A stretch of DNA of 64,000 nt from Anaerolineae bacterium (GCA_022823945.1 JAJEBK010000030.1:1-64000); one strand, 5' to 3'. Positions 9,290 through 20,672 are shown, counted from the first letter of the stretch. Notes: generated from the sequence alone by a model not told the origin. Translations and numbers: made by a program.

Positions 9290-9363
9290 TCGGGGCGGCG
9301 GGATTTGAACCCACGACCTCACCGACCCGAACGGTGCGCGCTACCGGGCTGCGCCACGCCCCG
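9290..9363 (-). tRNA. tRNA-Pro (CGG)
   Basis: Read on the minus strand it folds as a cloverleaf: acceptor arms CGGGGCG and CGCCCCG plus discriminator A, D arm with AGCCCGGTA, anticodon stem CACCG/CGGTG with loop TTCGGGT (anticodon CGG), and T arm GTGGG-TTCAAAT-CCCGC. CCA is not encoded. Confidence 0.95.
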
Positions 9364-9412
9364 ACTCGGCGGGCAGTCTAGCCGATGCAGCGACAGGTGA
9401 CAAGGTCAGATT

Positions 9413-10048
9413 ATGCCTGAGGCGCAACCCCCAACATTTACCGACCGCCTGCGTGACCACACACAAGTCCCGCTGGACCGGCTCGGCGCGCGGCTGGCGC
9501 GGCTGGGGGTGCATGCCGACCAGGTGACCATTTTGGGGCTGCTGCTGGTGGGGCTGGCGGCGCTGCTGCTGGCGCATGGCGCATTCCTGGCTGGCGCGCT
9601 GCTGATGTTGTGCAGCCTGCCGCTGGATGCGCTTGATGGCGCTGTCGCTCGGGCGGGTGGGCGAGAGGACCGCTTTGGCATGGTGCTGGATTCAACGCTC
9701 GACCGTTATGCTGACGGTTTTATTTTTGCTGCTTTCGGGTATTATTTCGCTGGGCAAGGGCGGATGGACATGCTCGTGGCTGCGTTGGCTGCGCTGATGG
9801 GCAGTTTCCTGGTCAGCTACATCCGCGCTCGCGCCGATGATGCCAAAGTGGCTGTCAAGGCGACTGTCGGGTTGTTTTCGCGGCTCGAGCGGGTGGTCGT
9901 TTTGCTGACGATGACATCGGCCGCGGGCATTTTGCAAAGCGCCGCGCCACTGGAGATTGGATTGCTGCTGCTGGCGACGGGCACGAACTTTACGGCGCTG
10001 CAGCGACTGCGATATGTACACAGGACACTGAAAGACCGAGGTGGATAA
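9413..10048 (+). CDS. CDP-alcohol phosphatidyltransferase family protein
   Basis: 211 residues with about six membrane segments. The full family signature D-x2-DG-x2-AR-x8-G-x3-D-x3-D is present at residues 72-97 (D72, D75-G76, A79-R80, G89, D93, D97); these Asp residues bind the metal and CDP-diacylglycerol. The enzyme transfers a phosphatidyl group from CDP-diacylglycerol to an alcohol such as glycerol phosphate or an inositol derivative. Length and layout fit phosphatidylglycerophosphate or inositol-phosphate synthases. Its stop TAA directly abuts the ATG of lgt, so the two membrane-lipid enzymes form an operon. Confidence 0.85.
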   Translation: MPEAQPPTFTDRLRDHTQVPLDRLGARLARLGVHADQVTILGLLLVGLAALLLAHGAFLAGALLMLCSLPLDALDGAVARAGGREDRFGMVLDSTLDRYADGFIFAAFGYYFAGQGRMDMLVAALAALMGSFLVSYIRARADDAKVAVKATVGLFSRLERVVVLLTMTSAAGILQSAAPLEIGLLLLATGTNFTALQRLRYVHRTLKDRGG

Positions 10049-11131
10049 ATGGAGTTTGAGCAAGCATATCTGGTCATCGGCAACTTGCAGGTGCGCTATT
10101 ACGGCATCATCATTGTGCTGGCGCTGCTGGCGGGCGCGTATGTCGCCTCGTTGCTGGCCAGTCGCAGCGGTCTTGATTCCGACCATATCTGGGGCGGTCT
10201 GACCTGGGCGATCATCCCCGGCATCGTTGGCGCGCGCTTGTGGTTTGTGCTCTTCCCGCCGGTCTCGCTGACGGCCGGTTGCGGCATCGAGGGCGAACTT
10301 TGCCAAGACACAGCCTGGATGCTTGGTAACTTCTTCGACAGCCAAAATGGCGCAATCGCTATCTGGAATGGCGGGCTGAGTATATTTGGCGCTGTGATTG
10401 GCGGCTCTTTTGGTGCCTGGCTCTATCTCAGCTCCTGGCACAACCGCATTGTTGGCGCGCTGACCACGCTCCTTACGCCTCTTCTCTGGCTCTACCAACT
10501 GCTGGAGTGGCTACTGAATGCCGCGCTGAATCGCCTGCGTGGCAAGGAGCCGGTGCCTTTCCGTTATCGCCGTCCGCAGAGCAGCTTTCCTGATGAAGGC
10601 ATGCGCTTGGGTCCCTGGATGGATATTGCCGGCGTCGCCATTCCGCTGGGACAAGCGATCGGCCGCGTCGCCAACTACATCAATCAAGAGCTGTATGGCG
10701 GACCCACGAATCTGCCCTGGGGCATCAACATCCCGCGCGAAGCCCGTGTCGCGCCGTATGAAAGTTTGATCGAATATCCAATTGATACGCTGTTTCATCC
10801 GCTTTGGGCATACGAAGCGCTGTGGAGTCTGGTTGCTTTCGTGGTCTTGTGGCGCGTTTATCATCTATATCGCGGGCTTTTGTCGAGCGGCGACATCCTG
10901 CTGATCTACATCGCGCAGTATTCCATTGGGCGCTTCCTGCTGGAATTCATGCGCGTGGAATACGCCACGATCGGGCAAACGGGCATCAACAGCTCGCAGA
11001 CGATTACCTTGATTGCTCTGGTCGCGTCGGTTGCGCTGCTGCTGCGGCGCCACAGCCGTCGCGTTGACGAGGCGCTAGCGGCGGATGAAGAAACCCAGCG
11101 CTCAGAAAGCTTGTCTGCGACCGACTCGTGA
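10049..11131 (+). CDS. lgt: Prolipoprotein diacylglyceryl transferase
   Basis: 360 residues. Lgt transfers diacylglycerol from phosphatidylglycerol to the lipobox Cys of prolipoproteins in the cytoplasmic membrane. Diagnostic stretches are VRYYGIIIVLALLAG near the N terminus, GRVANYINQELYG (the Lgt signature around GRIGNFINGELYG), HPLWAYEALWSL and IGRFLLEFMRVE. It has a cysteine-containing loop near residues 75-88 and an extra segment before the signature (~residues 130-185), making it longer than typical Lgt (~260-290). Lipobox proteins in this window (51915-52730, 58019-58486) and lspA are candidate partners. Confidence 0.92.
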   Translation: MEFEQAYLVIGNLQVRYYGIIIVLALLAGAYVASLLASRSGLDSDHIWGGLTWAIIPGIVGARLWFVLFPPVSLTAGCGIEGELCQDTAWMLGNFFDSQNGAIAIWNGGLSIFGAVIGGSFGAWLYLSSWHNRIVGALTTLLTPLLWLYQLLEWLLNAALNRLRGKEPVPFRYRRPQSSFPDEGMRLGPWMDIAGVAIPLGQAIGRVANYINQELYGGPTNLPWGINIPREARVAPYESLIEYPIDTLFHPLWAYEALWSLVAFVVLWRVYHLYRGLLSSGDILLIYIAQYSIGRFLLEFMRVEYATIGQTGINSSQTITLIALVASVALLLRRHSRRVDEALAADEETQRSESLSATDS

Positions 11132-11175
11132 TGGGGCAGTGATTGGCAGTGCAGGGGAGTTGGCGGAAAAACTGA

Positions 11176-11181
11176 TATACT
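11176..11181 (+). promoter_or_regulatory. -10-like TATACT upstream of metallo-hydrolase
   Basis: TATACT matches five of six consensus bases and lies 35 bases before the ATG at 11217. No convincing -35 is seen at the standard distance. Confidence 0.35.
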
Positions 11182-11216
11182 GCTGGTAACTTGTTGGGCG
11201 GTGTGAAGGCTCGGAC

Positions 11217-11975
11217 ATGGCGCGTGTAATTATCCTCGGCACTTCCGGCGCGGTCTGCGACGCCCGGCATGACTATACGCATTTCCTGCTGATAGGCGAA
11301 GAAGACGGACCGGTGCTGGTCGATGCCGGCTCGAACCCCTTGGAAAAAATCAAGCGGCTGGGCATTGATGACCTGGCGCTGCAAGACATCATCCTGACGC
11401 ATTTTCATTCCGATCATGTGGCTGGCGTGCCCAATATGCTCATGCACATGTGGCAGATGGGACGCAAGCAGCCGATCCACTTCTACGGCATTCCGCACTG
11501 CATCGACCGCGTCGAAGGCACGATGGATATGTATGGCTGGGAGTATTGGCCCAATTTCTTCCCGGTCTCGTTCACGCGCACGGGTTTGAGCGATGACACT
11601 TTGCTCTTCGAAAATCACGACTTTCTCATCCGCTCGTTTCCAGTCGTGCACTTTATACCCACCATCGGCATGCGCATCACCAACAAGCACAATGGCAAGG
11701 TGCTGGCGTACAGCTGTGATACCGAGCCCTGTCCAAACGCGCTGAAAATCGGCAAAGATGCGGATATCTTCATCCATGAAGCCGGCGGACCGCCGCCCGG
11801 ACACAGCACAGCGCGCATGGCTGGCGAAGCGGCGACACAAGCAGGCGCGAAACAGCTCCGCTTGATCCATTATCAGGTCTGGAATCAGGATCCAGAGTCT
11901 CTGGTTGCCGAAGCGGCGCAGACCTATGACGGTCCCATAGCACTCTGTCGCGATTTCGACGAGTTTGAGTTTTAG
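11217..11975 (+). CDS. MBL-fold metallo-hydrolase (RNase Z-like subgroup)
   Basis: 252 residues; the start has AAGG 7 bases upstream. The zinc motif THFHSDH (H62, H64, D66, H67) and later SFPVVHF and FIHEAGGP supply the remaining metallo-beta-lactamase ligands. The opening VIILGTSGAV, with GPVLVDAGSNP, resembles the RNase Z/arylsulfatase-like branch. It probably hydrolyses an ester or phosphodiester bond in the cytoplasm; there is no signal peptide. It is followed after ~157 bases by a binding protein that has its own promoter. Confidence 0.8.
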   Translation: MARVIILGTSGAVCDARHDYTHFLLIGEEDGPVLVDAGSNPLEKIKRLGIDDLALQDIILTHFHSDHVAGVPNMLMHMWQMGRKQPIHFYGIPHCIDRVEGTMDMYGWEYWPNFFPVSFTRTGLSDDTLLFENHDFLIRSFPVVHFIPTIGMRITNKHNGKVLAYSCDTEPCPNALKIGKDADIFIHEAGGPPPGHSTARMAGEAATQAGAKQLRLIHYQVWNQDPESLVAEAAQTYDGPIALCRDFDEFEF

Positions 11976-12044
11976 CCTTTTCGCGCGCCAACTGCTGTTT
12001 CTATCCCCATCATTCAGGCGAGGCGCTGCGAGTTGCCGTCCATT

Positions 12045-12073
12045 TTGGCGCATTTTGCCATTCGCGTTACAAT
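12045..12073 (+). promoter_or_regulatory. Sigma70-type promoter for the permuted binding protein
   Basis: TTGGCG at 12045-12050, a 17-base spacer, then TACAAT at 12068-12073. Predicted start of transcription is near 12080, 53 bases before the ATG at 12133. Confidence 0.6.
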
Positions 12074-12080
12074 TCACTCG

Positions 12081-12097
12081 CCTCTCGCTGCGAGAGG
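12081..12097 (+). promoter_or_regulatory. Hairpin at the predicted 5' end of the SBP transcript
   Basis: CCTCTCG-CTG-CGAGAGG is a perfect 7-bp stem that begins at about +1/+2 of the predicted transcript. It could protect the mRNA 5' end or be a protein-binding site. No T-run follows, so it is not a terminator. Confidence 0.5.
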
Positions 12098-12132
12098 TTC
12101 CGACAATCAAGCAAGCCATGGAGGCAATGAAC

Positions 12133-13806
12133 ATGAATTCGCGCATTTATATGACGCTCTTGCTGGTTTTGCTGCTGGGGCTATTGGCGCTGCCGGCTGC
12201 GAGCCAGGACGATTTGCTGAGCTTTGCCGCTGCAGATTGTGATTACGGTGGCAACCTCAAGTCGGTCGAGGCGCTCGATGAGCTCACCGTCCGCGTCACT
12301 CTCTGCAATACCGATGCGATCTTCGACCAAGAGATGGCCAGCCTCGGTTTGTCCATCCATCCCCGCGAATGGATGGAGTCCACCGGCGGCACTGGCGACA
12401 TTCTGACCACTGCCATTGGCACGGGACCCCTGCGCCTGGTGAATTGGGACCAGGGCAATGAAATGGTCTTTGAGCGCTTTGACGACTATTGGGGCGAGCC
12501 ATCCATTGAAGACACCGTCATCCTGCGCTGGAATTCCGAAGCGGCCGCCCGGGCGACCGAGTTGCGCGCTGGCACCATCGATGGCATGAAGTTCGCCAAT
12601 CCCGATGACATCCCCGTCTTCCGCGCCGACCCCAACTTCAACTTGATCGACATTCCCCCGCTGACCGGTGTATATGTCGCCATGAGCAACTTCTTCGAGC
12701 CGCTCAACGATATCCGCGTCCGCAAGGCAATCGCCATGGGCATCGACCGCCAGCGCATCGTCGACAACTTCTTCCCGCCCGGCTCGCCCTTGACACCCGA
12801 CTTTGTGCCGCCGGCTGTCTTTGGCCACATCGGCGAGGGTGGCGTGCCCGGCTTCGATCAAGAGGCGGCTGTGGCGCTTCTGGAAGAAGCCGCTGCCGAT
12901 TTGGGCTTCTCGCTGCCGCTGGAATCGCTTGTCGATACGCGCACGGGCGAATCGCGGGGCTTGACATTGACCTGGCGCGATGTCGTCCGCGGCTACTTGC
13001 CCAATCCTGGCATCATCGCCAACGATGTCGCCGCCCAACTCGCTGACATTGGCATCATCGCCGATGTGCAAGTCGTTGAATCTGGCGCATTCATCGCCTC
13101 GGCGCTTTCGGGCAACGAGCCGCTGCATATCCTGGGCTGGCATGCCGATTTCCCCGATGCCTCCAACTTTTTGACCTGTTGCCACGGACCGAACATGTCG
13201 CAGATGGGCGAGCCTTATCCAGAAGTCTATGAGCCACTGATTGCGGCGGGACAAGTGCTCGACCCCGATGCCCGCATGTCCTACTTCCAACAGGTGGCTG
13301 CAGGCATGGCCTCCGCTGTGCCTTGGGTGCCATTCGGGCACGCTGGCTCCGCCGATGTCTGGCAAGCCGATATCATTGGCGTCCACCCCGGCGTCCTCGA
13401 TGGCACGGAAGAATTCTCGCGCCTCGAAGACCCCGATGACGACAACATCATCTATATGCAGAACGCCGAGCCTATCTCGATCTATTGCAATGACACCTGG
13501 GATGGCGAGACCTTCCGCGCCTGCCACCAGGTACAAGAGTCGTTGCTCGACTTCGAGAAGGGTGGCGTCGCTGTTATCCCCGGTCTGGCAGAAACCTGGG
13601 ATGTCTCTGAAGATGGTACGGTCTGGACCTTCCACCTGCGCGAAGGTGTGCTCTTCCACAATGGCTCAACACTGGATGCCAACGATGTGGTCGCCACCTG
13701 GCATGCTTCCGCCGATTGCGCCAGCCCCAATCACACGGGCCGCGGCGAAGGATTCGCAATCTACCTGTCCATCTTCCAACAGTTCATCAATCCGGATCAG
13801 TGCTAG
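12133..13806 (+). CDS. Family 5 extracellular solute-binding protein in circularly permuted order
   Basis: 557 residues from the ATG at 12133, with GGAGG 8 bases upstream. Residues 1-25 are a signal peptide without a lipobox. SBP_bac_5 proteins normally begin with a segment ending in LAESW-VSEDG-TWTFHLR-V-FHDG---ADDV and then VES-EA-DDYTVR. Here the mature protein begins at the second element (NLKSVEALDELTVRVTL, ~41-57) and runs through GTGPLRLVNW, RVRKAIAMGIDRQRIV and LGWHADFPDASNF. The missing first element is at residues ~437-557 (PGLAETWDVSEDG, WTFHLREGVLFHNGS, LDANDVVATW). C36 is near the mature N terminus and C557 is the last residue. It presumably binds peptides or other solutes for an ABC importer. 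Permeases at 14037-16060 converge on it. Confidence 0.85.
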   Translation: MNSRIYMTLLLVLLLGLLALPAASQDDLLSFAAADCDYGGNLKSVEALDELTVRVTLCNTDAIFDQEMASLGLSIHPREWMESTGGTGDILTTAIGTGPLRLVNWDQGNEMVFERFDDYWGEPSIEDTVILRWNSEAAARATELRAGTIDGMKFANPDDIPVFRADPNFNLIDIPPLTGVYVAMSNFFEPLNDIRVRKAIAMGIDRQRIVDNFFPPGSPLTPDFVPPAVFGHIGEGGVPGFDQEAAVALLEEAAADLGFSLPLESLVDTRTGESRGLTLTWRDVVRGYLPNPGIIANDVAAQLADIGIIADVQVVESGAFIASALSGNEPLHILGWHADFPDASNFLTCCHGPNMSQMGEPYPEVYEPLIAAGQVLDPDARMSYFQQVAAGMASAVPWVPFGHAGSADVWQADIIGVHPGVLDGTEEFSRLEDPDDDNIIYMQNAEPISIYCNDTWDGETFRACHQVQESLLDFEKGGVAVIPGLAETWDVSEDGTVWTFHLREGVLFHNGSTLDANDVVATWHASADCASPNHTGRGEGFAIYLSIFQQFINPDQC

Positions 13807-13876
13807 CATTGCGCTGAGCTTGTGGGCGGCTCGTTGGAGTCGCCTACAGGTTCTGGGAGTGGCGATTGTAGTGAAG

Positions 13877-14025
13877 TTTACAACCCTGCCCCCCATCCCC
13901 CAGCCCCTTGCCCCCAAAATGAGGGAAGGGGAGCGCTACGGCGTTTTGAAGTCCCTCCCTCTTTATGGGGGAGGGATTTAGGGTGGGGGGAAAATGGTGC
14001 ATATCCACGATTTTCACCACTCCCA
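13877..14025. repeat. Dispersed G/C-rich palindromic intergenic element, copy B
   Basis: C-rich arms (CCCCCCATCCCCCAGCCCC) and G-rich arms (GAGGGAAGGGGAG, GGGGGAGGGATTTAGGG) alternate, followed by GCATATCCACGATTTTCACC, which parallels the tail of copies A and C. It sits between the convergent stops of the permuted binding protein and the permease operon. Confidence 0.65.
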
Positions 14026-14036
14026 ATCTTCTCAAT

Positions 14037-14972
14037 TTAATTCCGATTCAAGCGCGGGTCGAGGGCGTCGCGCATGCCATCGCCCAAGAGGTTGAAGCCC
14101 AGCACCGTGATCATGATGGCGATGCCGGGGAAGAACACCAAATGCGGCGAAGTAAAGAGATAATTGCGCGACTCGCTGAGGATCTGCCCCCATTCCGGCG
14201 TAGGCGGTTGCGCGCCCAAACCCAGGAATGACAGCGCGGCTGCGTCCAAAATCGCCGTGCCCACGCCCAAGGTACCCTGCACGATGATGGGCGTGATGGC
14301 GTTGGGCAAGATGTGCGCCAGGACGATGCGCCAGGGACTCGCCCCGATCGCGCGCTCTGCCAGGACAAATTCCTGCTCTTTGATTGACAGCACGCTGGCA
14401 CGGGAAAGCCGCGCGTATTGCGGTATGAAAGTGATCGTGATGCCCAGCAGCGCATTGGTCAAGCCAGGTCCCAGGATGGTCACAATGGATATCGCCAGCA
14501 GCAGCGCCGGGAAGGCCAACACCACATCCATCAGGCGCATGATGACATTGTCGACGCGTCCACCCGCATAACCCGCCGTGATGCCCAGCGCTGTGCCCAC
14601 GACGATAGACAGGCTGATGGTGATGACGCCCACCGACAGCGAAGTGCGCGTGCCATAGATCACGCGGCTGTACAGATCGCGCGCGTTCAGATCCAAGCCC
14701 AGGATATGCAGCGGATCTTCACAGCCCAGCCAGGGGATGCAGGGCGGTTTGCTGGGCAGGCGACCGGTCTCGCCGGGCACGCCGATCATGGTTTTGATTG
14801 GATCATGCGTGGCAAAGAGCGGCGCGGCAATGGCGATAATAACCAGCCCGCCGATGATGGTCATGCCCAGCAGCGCCGAGGGACTGTGTCGCAAGTTGTA
14901 GAGCGCCTCCAGCCACAGATTGGCGGACCGCGCATGACCGGCTTGCTCCAGCTGAGCTGGCTTCGCTTCCAC
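14037..14972 (-). CDS. ABC transporter permease, DppC/OppC type
   Basis: 311 residues from a GTG at 14972, with GGGGGGA upstream. It has an N-terminal membrane segment after a cytoplasmic arm, then five more. The BPD-transport EAA loop is visible as EFVLAERAIGASPWRIVLAHILPNAITP, the site that contacts the ATPase. The opening (SPSALLGMTIIGGLVIIAIAAPLFA) matches the N-terminal domain of OppC-like permeases. It lies 11 bases after the DppB-type gene and is the last gene of the minus-strand series lon, membrane gene, glpK, permease, permease. No ATPase gene is in the window. Confidence 0.88.
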   Translation of the reverse strand: MEAKPAQLEQAGHARSANLWLEALYNLRHSPSALLGMTIIGGLVIIAIAAPLFATHDPIKTMIGVPGETGRLPSKPPCIPWLGCEDPLHILGLDLNARDLYSRVIYGTRTSLSVGVITISLSIVVGTALGITAGYAGGRVDNVIMRLMDVVLAFPALLLAISIVTILGPGLTNALLGITITFIPQYARLSRASVLSIKEQEFVLAERAIGASPWRIVLAHILPNAITPIIVQGTLGVGTAILDAAALSFLGLGAQPPTPEWGQILSESRNYLFTSPHLVFFPGIAIMITVLGFNLLGDGMRDALDPRLNRN

Positions 14973-14983
14973 TGCCGTCCCCC

Positions 14984-16060
14984 CTAGTTAAAGCGGATCC
15001 GCGGGTCGAGGTAGCCATACATGATATCGACCACCATGTTGATCAGCACGAAGCCCGCCGCGATCACCACCGTGAAGCCCTGCACCAAGGTGTAATCGCG
15101 CGAGGTGATGCTGTCGACCAATGTGCGCCCAACGCCGGTCAGGCTGAAGATCGTCTCTGTCAGCACTGCGCCGCTGATGACCAGCCCAAAGTTCAAACCG
15201 ATGACGGTGATGACGGGCAGCAGCGCGTTGCGCAGGGCGTGCACCCCCACAACATTGCGTTCGCGCAGGCCTTTCGCCCGCGCCGTGCGCACATAGTCCT
15301 GGCTGAGCACTTCGAGGACGCTGGAGCGGCTCATGCGCGCGATGATCGCCAGGGGTATCGTGCCCACCGCCACCGCCGGCAAGATCAAATGCCGCAGCGC
15401 ATCCACCAGCAGTTCGCTGTTCAAAGTGAGCAGGGCGTTCAATGTGTTGATGCGCGAGAAGAATACGAGAATCCCCGCCGGCTCCTGCCCTTCCAAGACC
15501 CATCCCCAAAGCTCAAAAAACGGCTGCGGATTGGCGCCCGGCGTCAGCCTGCCCGATGGCGGCAGCGCCAGTGGCGTGTCTTTCAAGAGCACAGCAAAGA
15601 GGTAGGCCAGCATCAAACCAAGCCAAAACACCGGCATGGAAACGCCGATATTCGCGCCAATCATCGTGCCCACATCCAGCGCCGACTTGTGACGATAGGC
15701 GCTCAGCACGCCGATAGGCACGCCAACGCTGATGGCAAAGAGCAGCGCAAAACAGCCCAGCTCGACTGTGGTTGGCAACCGCTCTGTCAGCAGCTCCATC
15801 ACCGGACGGTGAAAACGCAGCGAATCACCCAGATCGCCTTGCACAAAGTTGCGCATATAAATCAGCAACTGCACTGGCACGGGCTGGTCGAGGCCGTTGC
15901 GCCGGGCGAAGGCTTCGCAGATTTCGGGTGTTGCCCGCTCGCCCAGCACAGCCAGGCAGGGGTCGCCAGGGATAGCGCGCGCCAGGCTGAAGGTGACGAT
16001 CATGATCCCGAAGATGACGGGGATGGAGAATGTCAGCCGCCGCAATACAAATTTGAGCAT
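14984..16060 (-). CDS. ABC transporter permease, DppB/OppB type
   Basis: 358 residues. The start FVLRRLTFSIPVIFGIMIVTFSLARAIPGDPC is typical of DppB-like permeases, and the EAA loop reads YVRTARAKGLRERNVVGVHALRNALLPV. Six membrane segments are visible. Residues ~165-220 carry an extended extracytoplasmic loop, longer than in E. coli DppB. It begins 9 bases after the stop of glpK. It would pair with the DppC-type protein just downstream and needs a separately encoded ATPase. The binding protein at 12133 is the nearest candidate partner. Confidence 0.88.
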   Translation of the reverse strand: MLKFVLRRLTFSIPVIFGIMIVTFSLARAIPGDPCLAVLGERATPEICEAFARRNGLDQPVPVQLLIYMRNFVQGDLGDSLRFHRPVMELLTERLPTTVELGCFALLFAISVGVPIGVLSAYRHKSALDVGTMIGANIGVSMPVFWLGLMLAYLFAVLLKDTPLALPPSGRLTPGANPQPFFELWGWVLEGQEPAGILVFFSRINTLNALLTLNSELLVDALRHLILPAVAVGTIPLAIIARMSRSSVLEVLSQDYVRTARAKGLRERNVVGVHALRNALLPVITVIGLNFGLVISGAVLTETIFSLTGVGRTLVDSITSRDYTLVQGFTVVIAAGFVLINMVVDIMYGYLDPRIRFN

Positions 16061-16069
16061 CGCCGCTGT

Positions 16070-17554
16070 TTACTCCGTTGCCCAGCCACGCGCTCGTTCC
16101 ACCGCCCGCTGCCAGCCGGCATATAGCGATTCGCGCTGGTCGGCGGACATGGTCGGCTCGAAGCGGCGCTGCAACTGCCACTGTCCCGCGATTTCATCCT
16201 GCGAACCCCAGAATCCCACCGCCAGCCCGGCCAGGTAGGCTCCGCCCAGCGCAGTCGTCTCGGTGACAGCCGGTCGTTCGACTGGCACGCCCAAGATATC
16301 GGCCTGGAATTGCATGAGGAAGTTGTTCACGACAGCGCCGCCATCAACGCGCAGCGCTTCCAGCGGTAAGCCTGAATCGTCACTCATGGCCGCCACGACA
16401 TCGCGCGTTTGATAGGCGATCGCTTCCAGCGTGGCGCGGACGATCTGCGCCCTGCCACTGCCGCGAGTCATGCCGACAATGGTGCCGCGGGCGTATTGAT
16501 CCCAATAGGGCGCGCCCAAGCCAACAAAAGCCGGCACCACATACACGCCGTCTGTGCTATCGATGCTTTCTGCCAGCGACTGGCTTTCGGCGGCATCGTC
16601 GAGCAAACGCAGCTCATCGCGCAGCCACTGCACAGCCGCGCCGGCCATGAAAATGCTGCCTTCCAGCGCGTATTGCAGCGGGTTATCGCCGACTTGCCAG
16701 GCGATTGTCGTGAGCAGGTTGTTGGCGGATTGCTGCGGCGCGTCCCCTGTGTTCATCAGCATGAAGCAGCCCGTGCCATAGGTATTCTTCGCCATGCCGG
16801 CTTGATACGCTGCCTGCCCAAATGTCGCCGCTTGTTGGTCGCCCGCCATGCCGGCGATGGAGATGCGCCGGCCGAAAAGCTCGGCATCGCACTCGCCATA
16901 GACTTGGCTACAGGGACGCACCTCGGGCAGCAGAGCACGCGGGATCGCCAGTCGCGCCAGGATTTCGTCTGACCAGTCGGCGCGATGAATGTCAAAAAGC
17001 ATGGTGCGCGCGGCATTGCTCACATCGGTGATATGCAGGCGGCCGCCACTCAGCTGCCAGGCCAGATAGCTGTCAATAGTGCCAAACGCCAGTTCGCCAT
17101 CTGCGGCTCGTTGCCGCGCGCCCGGCACATTGTCCAACAGCCAGGCGACTTTCGTGCCAGAGAAATAGGCGTCGGTGACCAAGCCCGTGCGCCGCAATAT
17201 CGTCTGGTCAAAGCCCTCCGCCTTGAGTTGATCGCAAAATCCTGCTGTGCGCCGATCTTGCCATACGATCGCGTTGTGAATGGGCGCGCCGCTCTGCCGA
17301 TCCCAGATCAGCGTGGTTTCGCGCTGGTTGCTGATGCCGATGGCGGCGATATCAGCGGGATCAGCAATGACTTCACGCGCGACTGCCAATTGCGATGCCC
17401 AAATATCTTGCGGGTCATGCTCGACCCAGCCCGGCTGTGGATAAATCTGGGGGAATTCTCGCTGGGCGCTGCGAATGATGCGCCCCCCGCGGTCAAAGAG
17501 AATGGCGCGCGATGAAGTCGTACCTTGATCCAGCGCCAGGATGAAATCTGCCAT
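16070..17554 (-). CDS. glpK: Glycerol kinase
   Basis: 494 residues from the ATG at 17554; a longer frame to 17683 adds unrelated residues. [18 protein letters not shown] is the FGGY-kinase phosphate-1 motif, and [47 protein letters not shown] and [15 protein letters not shown] are GlpK hallmarks. The enzyme phosphorylates glycerol to sn-glycerol 3-phosphate in the cytoplasm. No glpF or glpD is adjacent; instead it is followed by two peptide-type ABC permeases, an unusual pairing. Length equals the family norm (~495-500). Confidence 0.95.
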   Translation of the reverse strand: MADFILALDQGTTSSRAILFDRGGRIIRSAQREFPQIYPQPGWVEHDPQDIWASQLAVAREVIADPADIAAIGISNQRETTLIWDRQSGAPIHNAIVWQDRRTAGFCDQLKAEGFDQTILRRTGLVTDAYFSGTKVAWLLDNVPGARQRAADGELAFGTIDSYLAWQLSGGRLHITDVSNAARTMLFDIHRADWSDEILARLAIPRALLPEVRPCSQVYGECDAELFGRRISIAGMAGDQQAATFGQAAYQAGMAKNTYGTGCFMLMNTGDAPQQSANNLLTTIAWQVGDNPLQYALEGSIFMAGAAVQWLRDELRLLDDAAESQSLAESIDSTDGVYVVPAFVGLGAPYWDQYARGTIVGMTRGSGRAQIVRATLEAIAYQTRDVVAAMSDDSGLPLEALRVDGGAVVNNFLMQFQADILGVPVERPAVTETTALGGAYLAGLAVGFWGSQDEIAGQWQLQRRFEPTMSADQRESLYAGWQRAVERARGWATE

Positions 17555-17618
17555 CAAACAACTGCCCTTCGTGTATTGGCGGACACTCACACAGCTTATT
17601 GTAGCGCATAGGCGGGGC

Positions 17619-18007
17619 TCAGTCGCGCCGCTCTGCCCTGTGCAGGCGCAGCAATAAACCGCAGCCCAGCCCGGCCAAGCCACCCGCCAGCGCCCAGACC
17701 GGCAGCCGCTCCAGCATCCCCAGCAGCATGTGAGGCGGATAATCGGGGAATGCGTGCGCGTGCCGCAAATCTTTGAAGAGCATCAGCGCGAAGGTCGACA
17801 GGCTGGACAATGCGCCAAAAACCGCGCCCACAGCCACAGCCGACGCCAGACTGTTCAACGCGCGGGGCATCAACAAAGCGGTCGCCGCCAGCGCCAACAG
17901 CGCGCCAAGCAGCGAGACCGCCACGGCATCATTGTCTTCCACCCCCGACCACAGCAATATGGCGATGCCACAAACCAGCAGCAGGTGTCGCGCCCAGCGA
18001 GAAGCCG

Positions 18008-18011
<4 letters not shown>
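17619..18011 (-). CDS. Small membrane protein, 130 residues, unknown function
   Basis: Four hydrophobic segments are visible ([69 protein letters not shown]) with short polar loops. No known motif is recognised. Its ATG overlaps the lon stop (ATGA at 18008-18011), so it is translationally coupled to lon, but nothing in the sequence indicates a role in proteolysis. Confidence 0.6.
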
Positions 18012-20494
<2,483 letters not shown>

Positions 20495-20644
20495 AGCATT
20501 CTGTCCTCGCTGGGCAGGCAACTGGGCGGCATGGCAATTGCGCCGCACCTTCTACTTTAGCGACTGTCGCGCAGAATTGGAATCAGTGTTCGCGGCGCGC
20601 GCCGATTTTTTGACGAGTTTCTAAGATAGCCCTATCCAACTCGT

Positions 20645-20672
20645 TTGCCGAAAAAGCGGATGTGCATACAAT
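20645..20672 (+). promoter_or_regulatory. Sigma70-type promoter for the L,D-transpeptidase gene
   Basis: TTGCCG at 20645-20650, a 16-base spacer and TACAAT at 20667-20672. It lies in the divergent gap between lon and the transpeptidase gene. Confidence 0.5.

Noticed and set aside
12181-13659. 492-codon open frame on the minus strand
   Set aside because: Shadow of the permuted binding protein; no start site and no motif.
12133-13806. The permuted binding protein as a frameshifted or truncated pseudogene
   Set aside because: The frame is intact, all segments of the family are present once, and promoter, ribosome-binding site and signal peptide are good.
13807-14036. A coding gene in the gap after the permuted binding protein
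   Set aside because: Short open frames there come from the palindromic repeat and have no ribosome-binding site; similar peptides appear wherever the repeat occurs.
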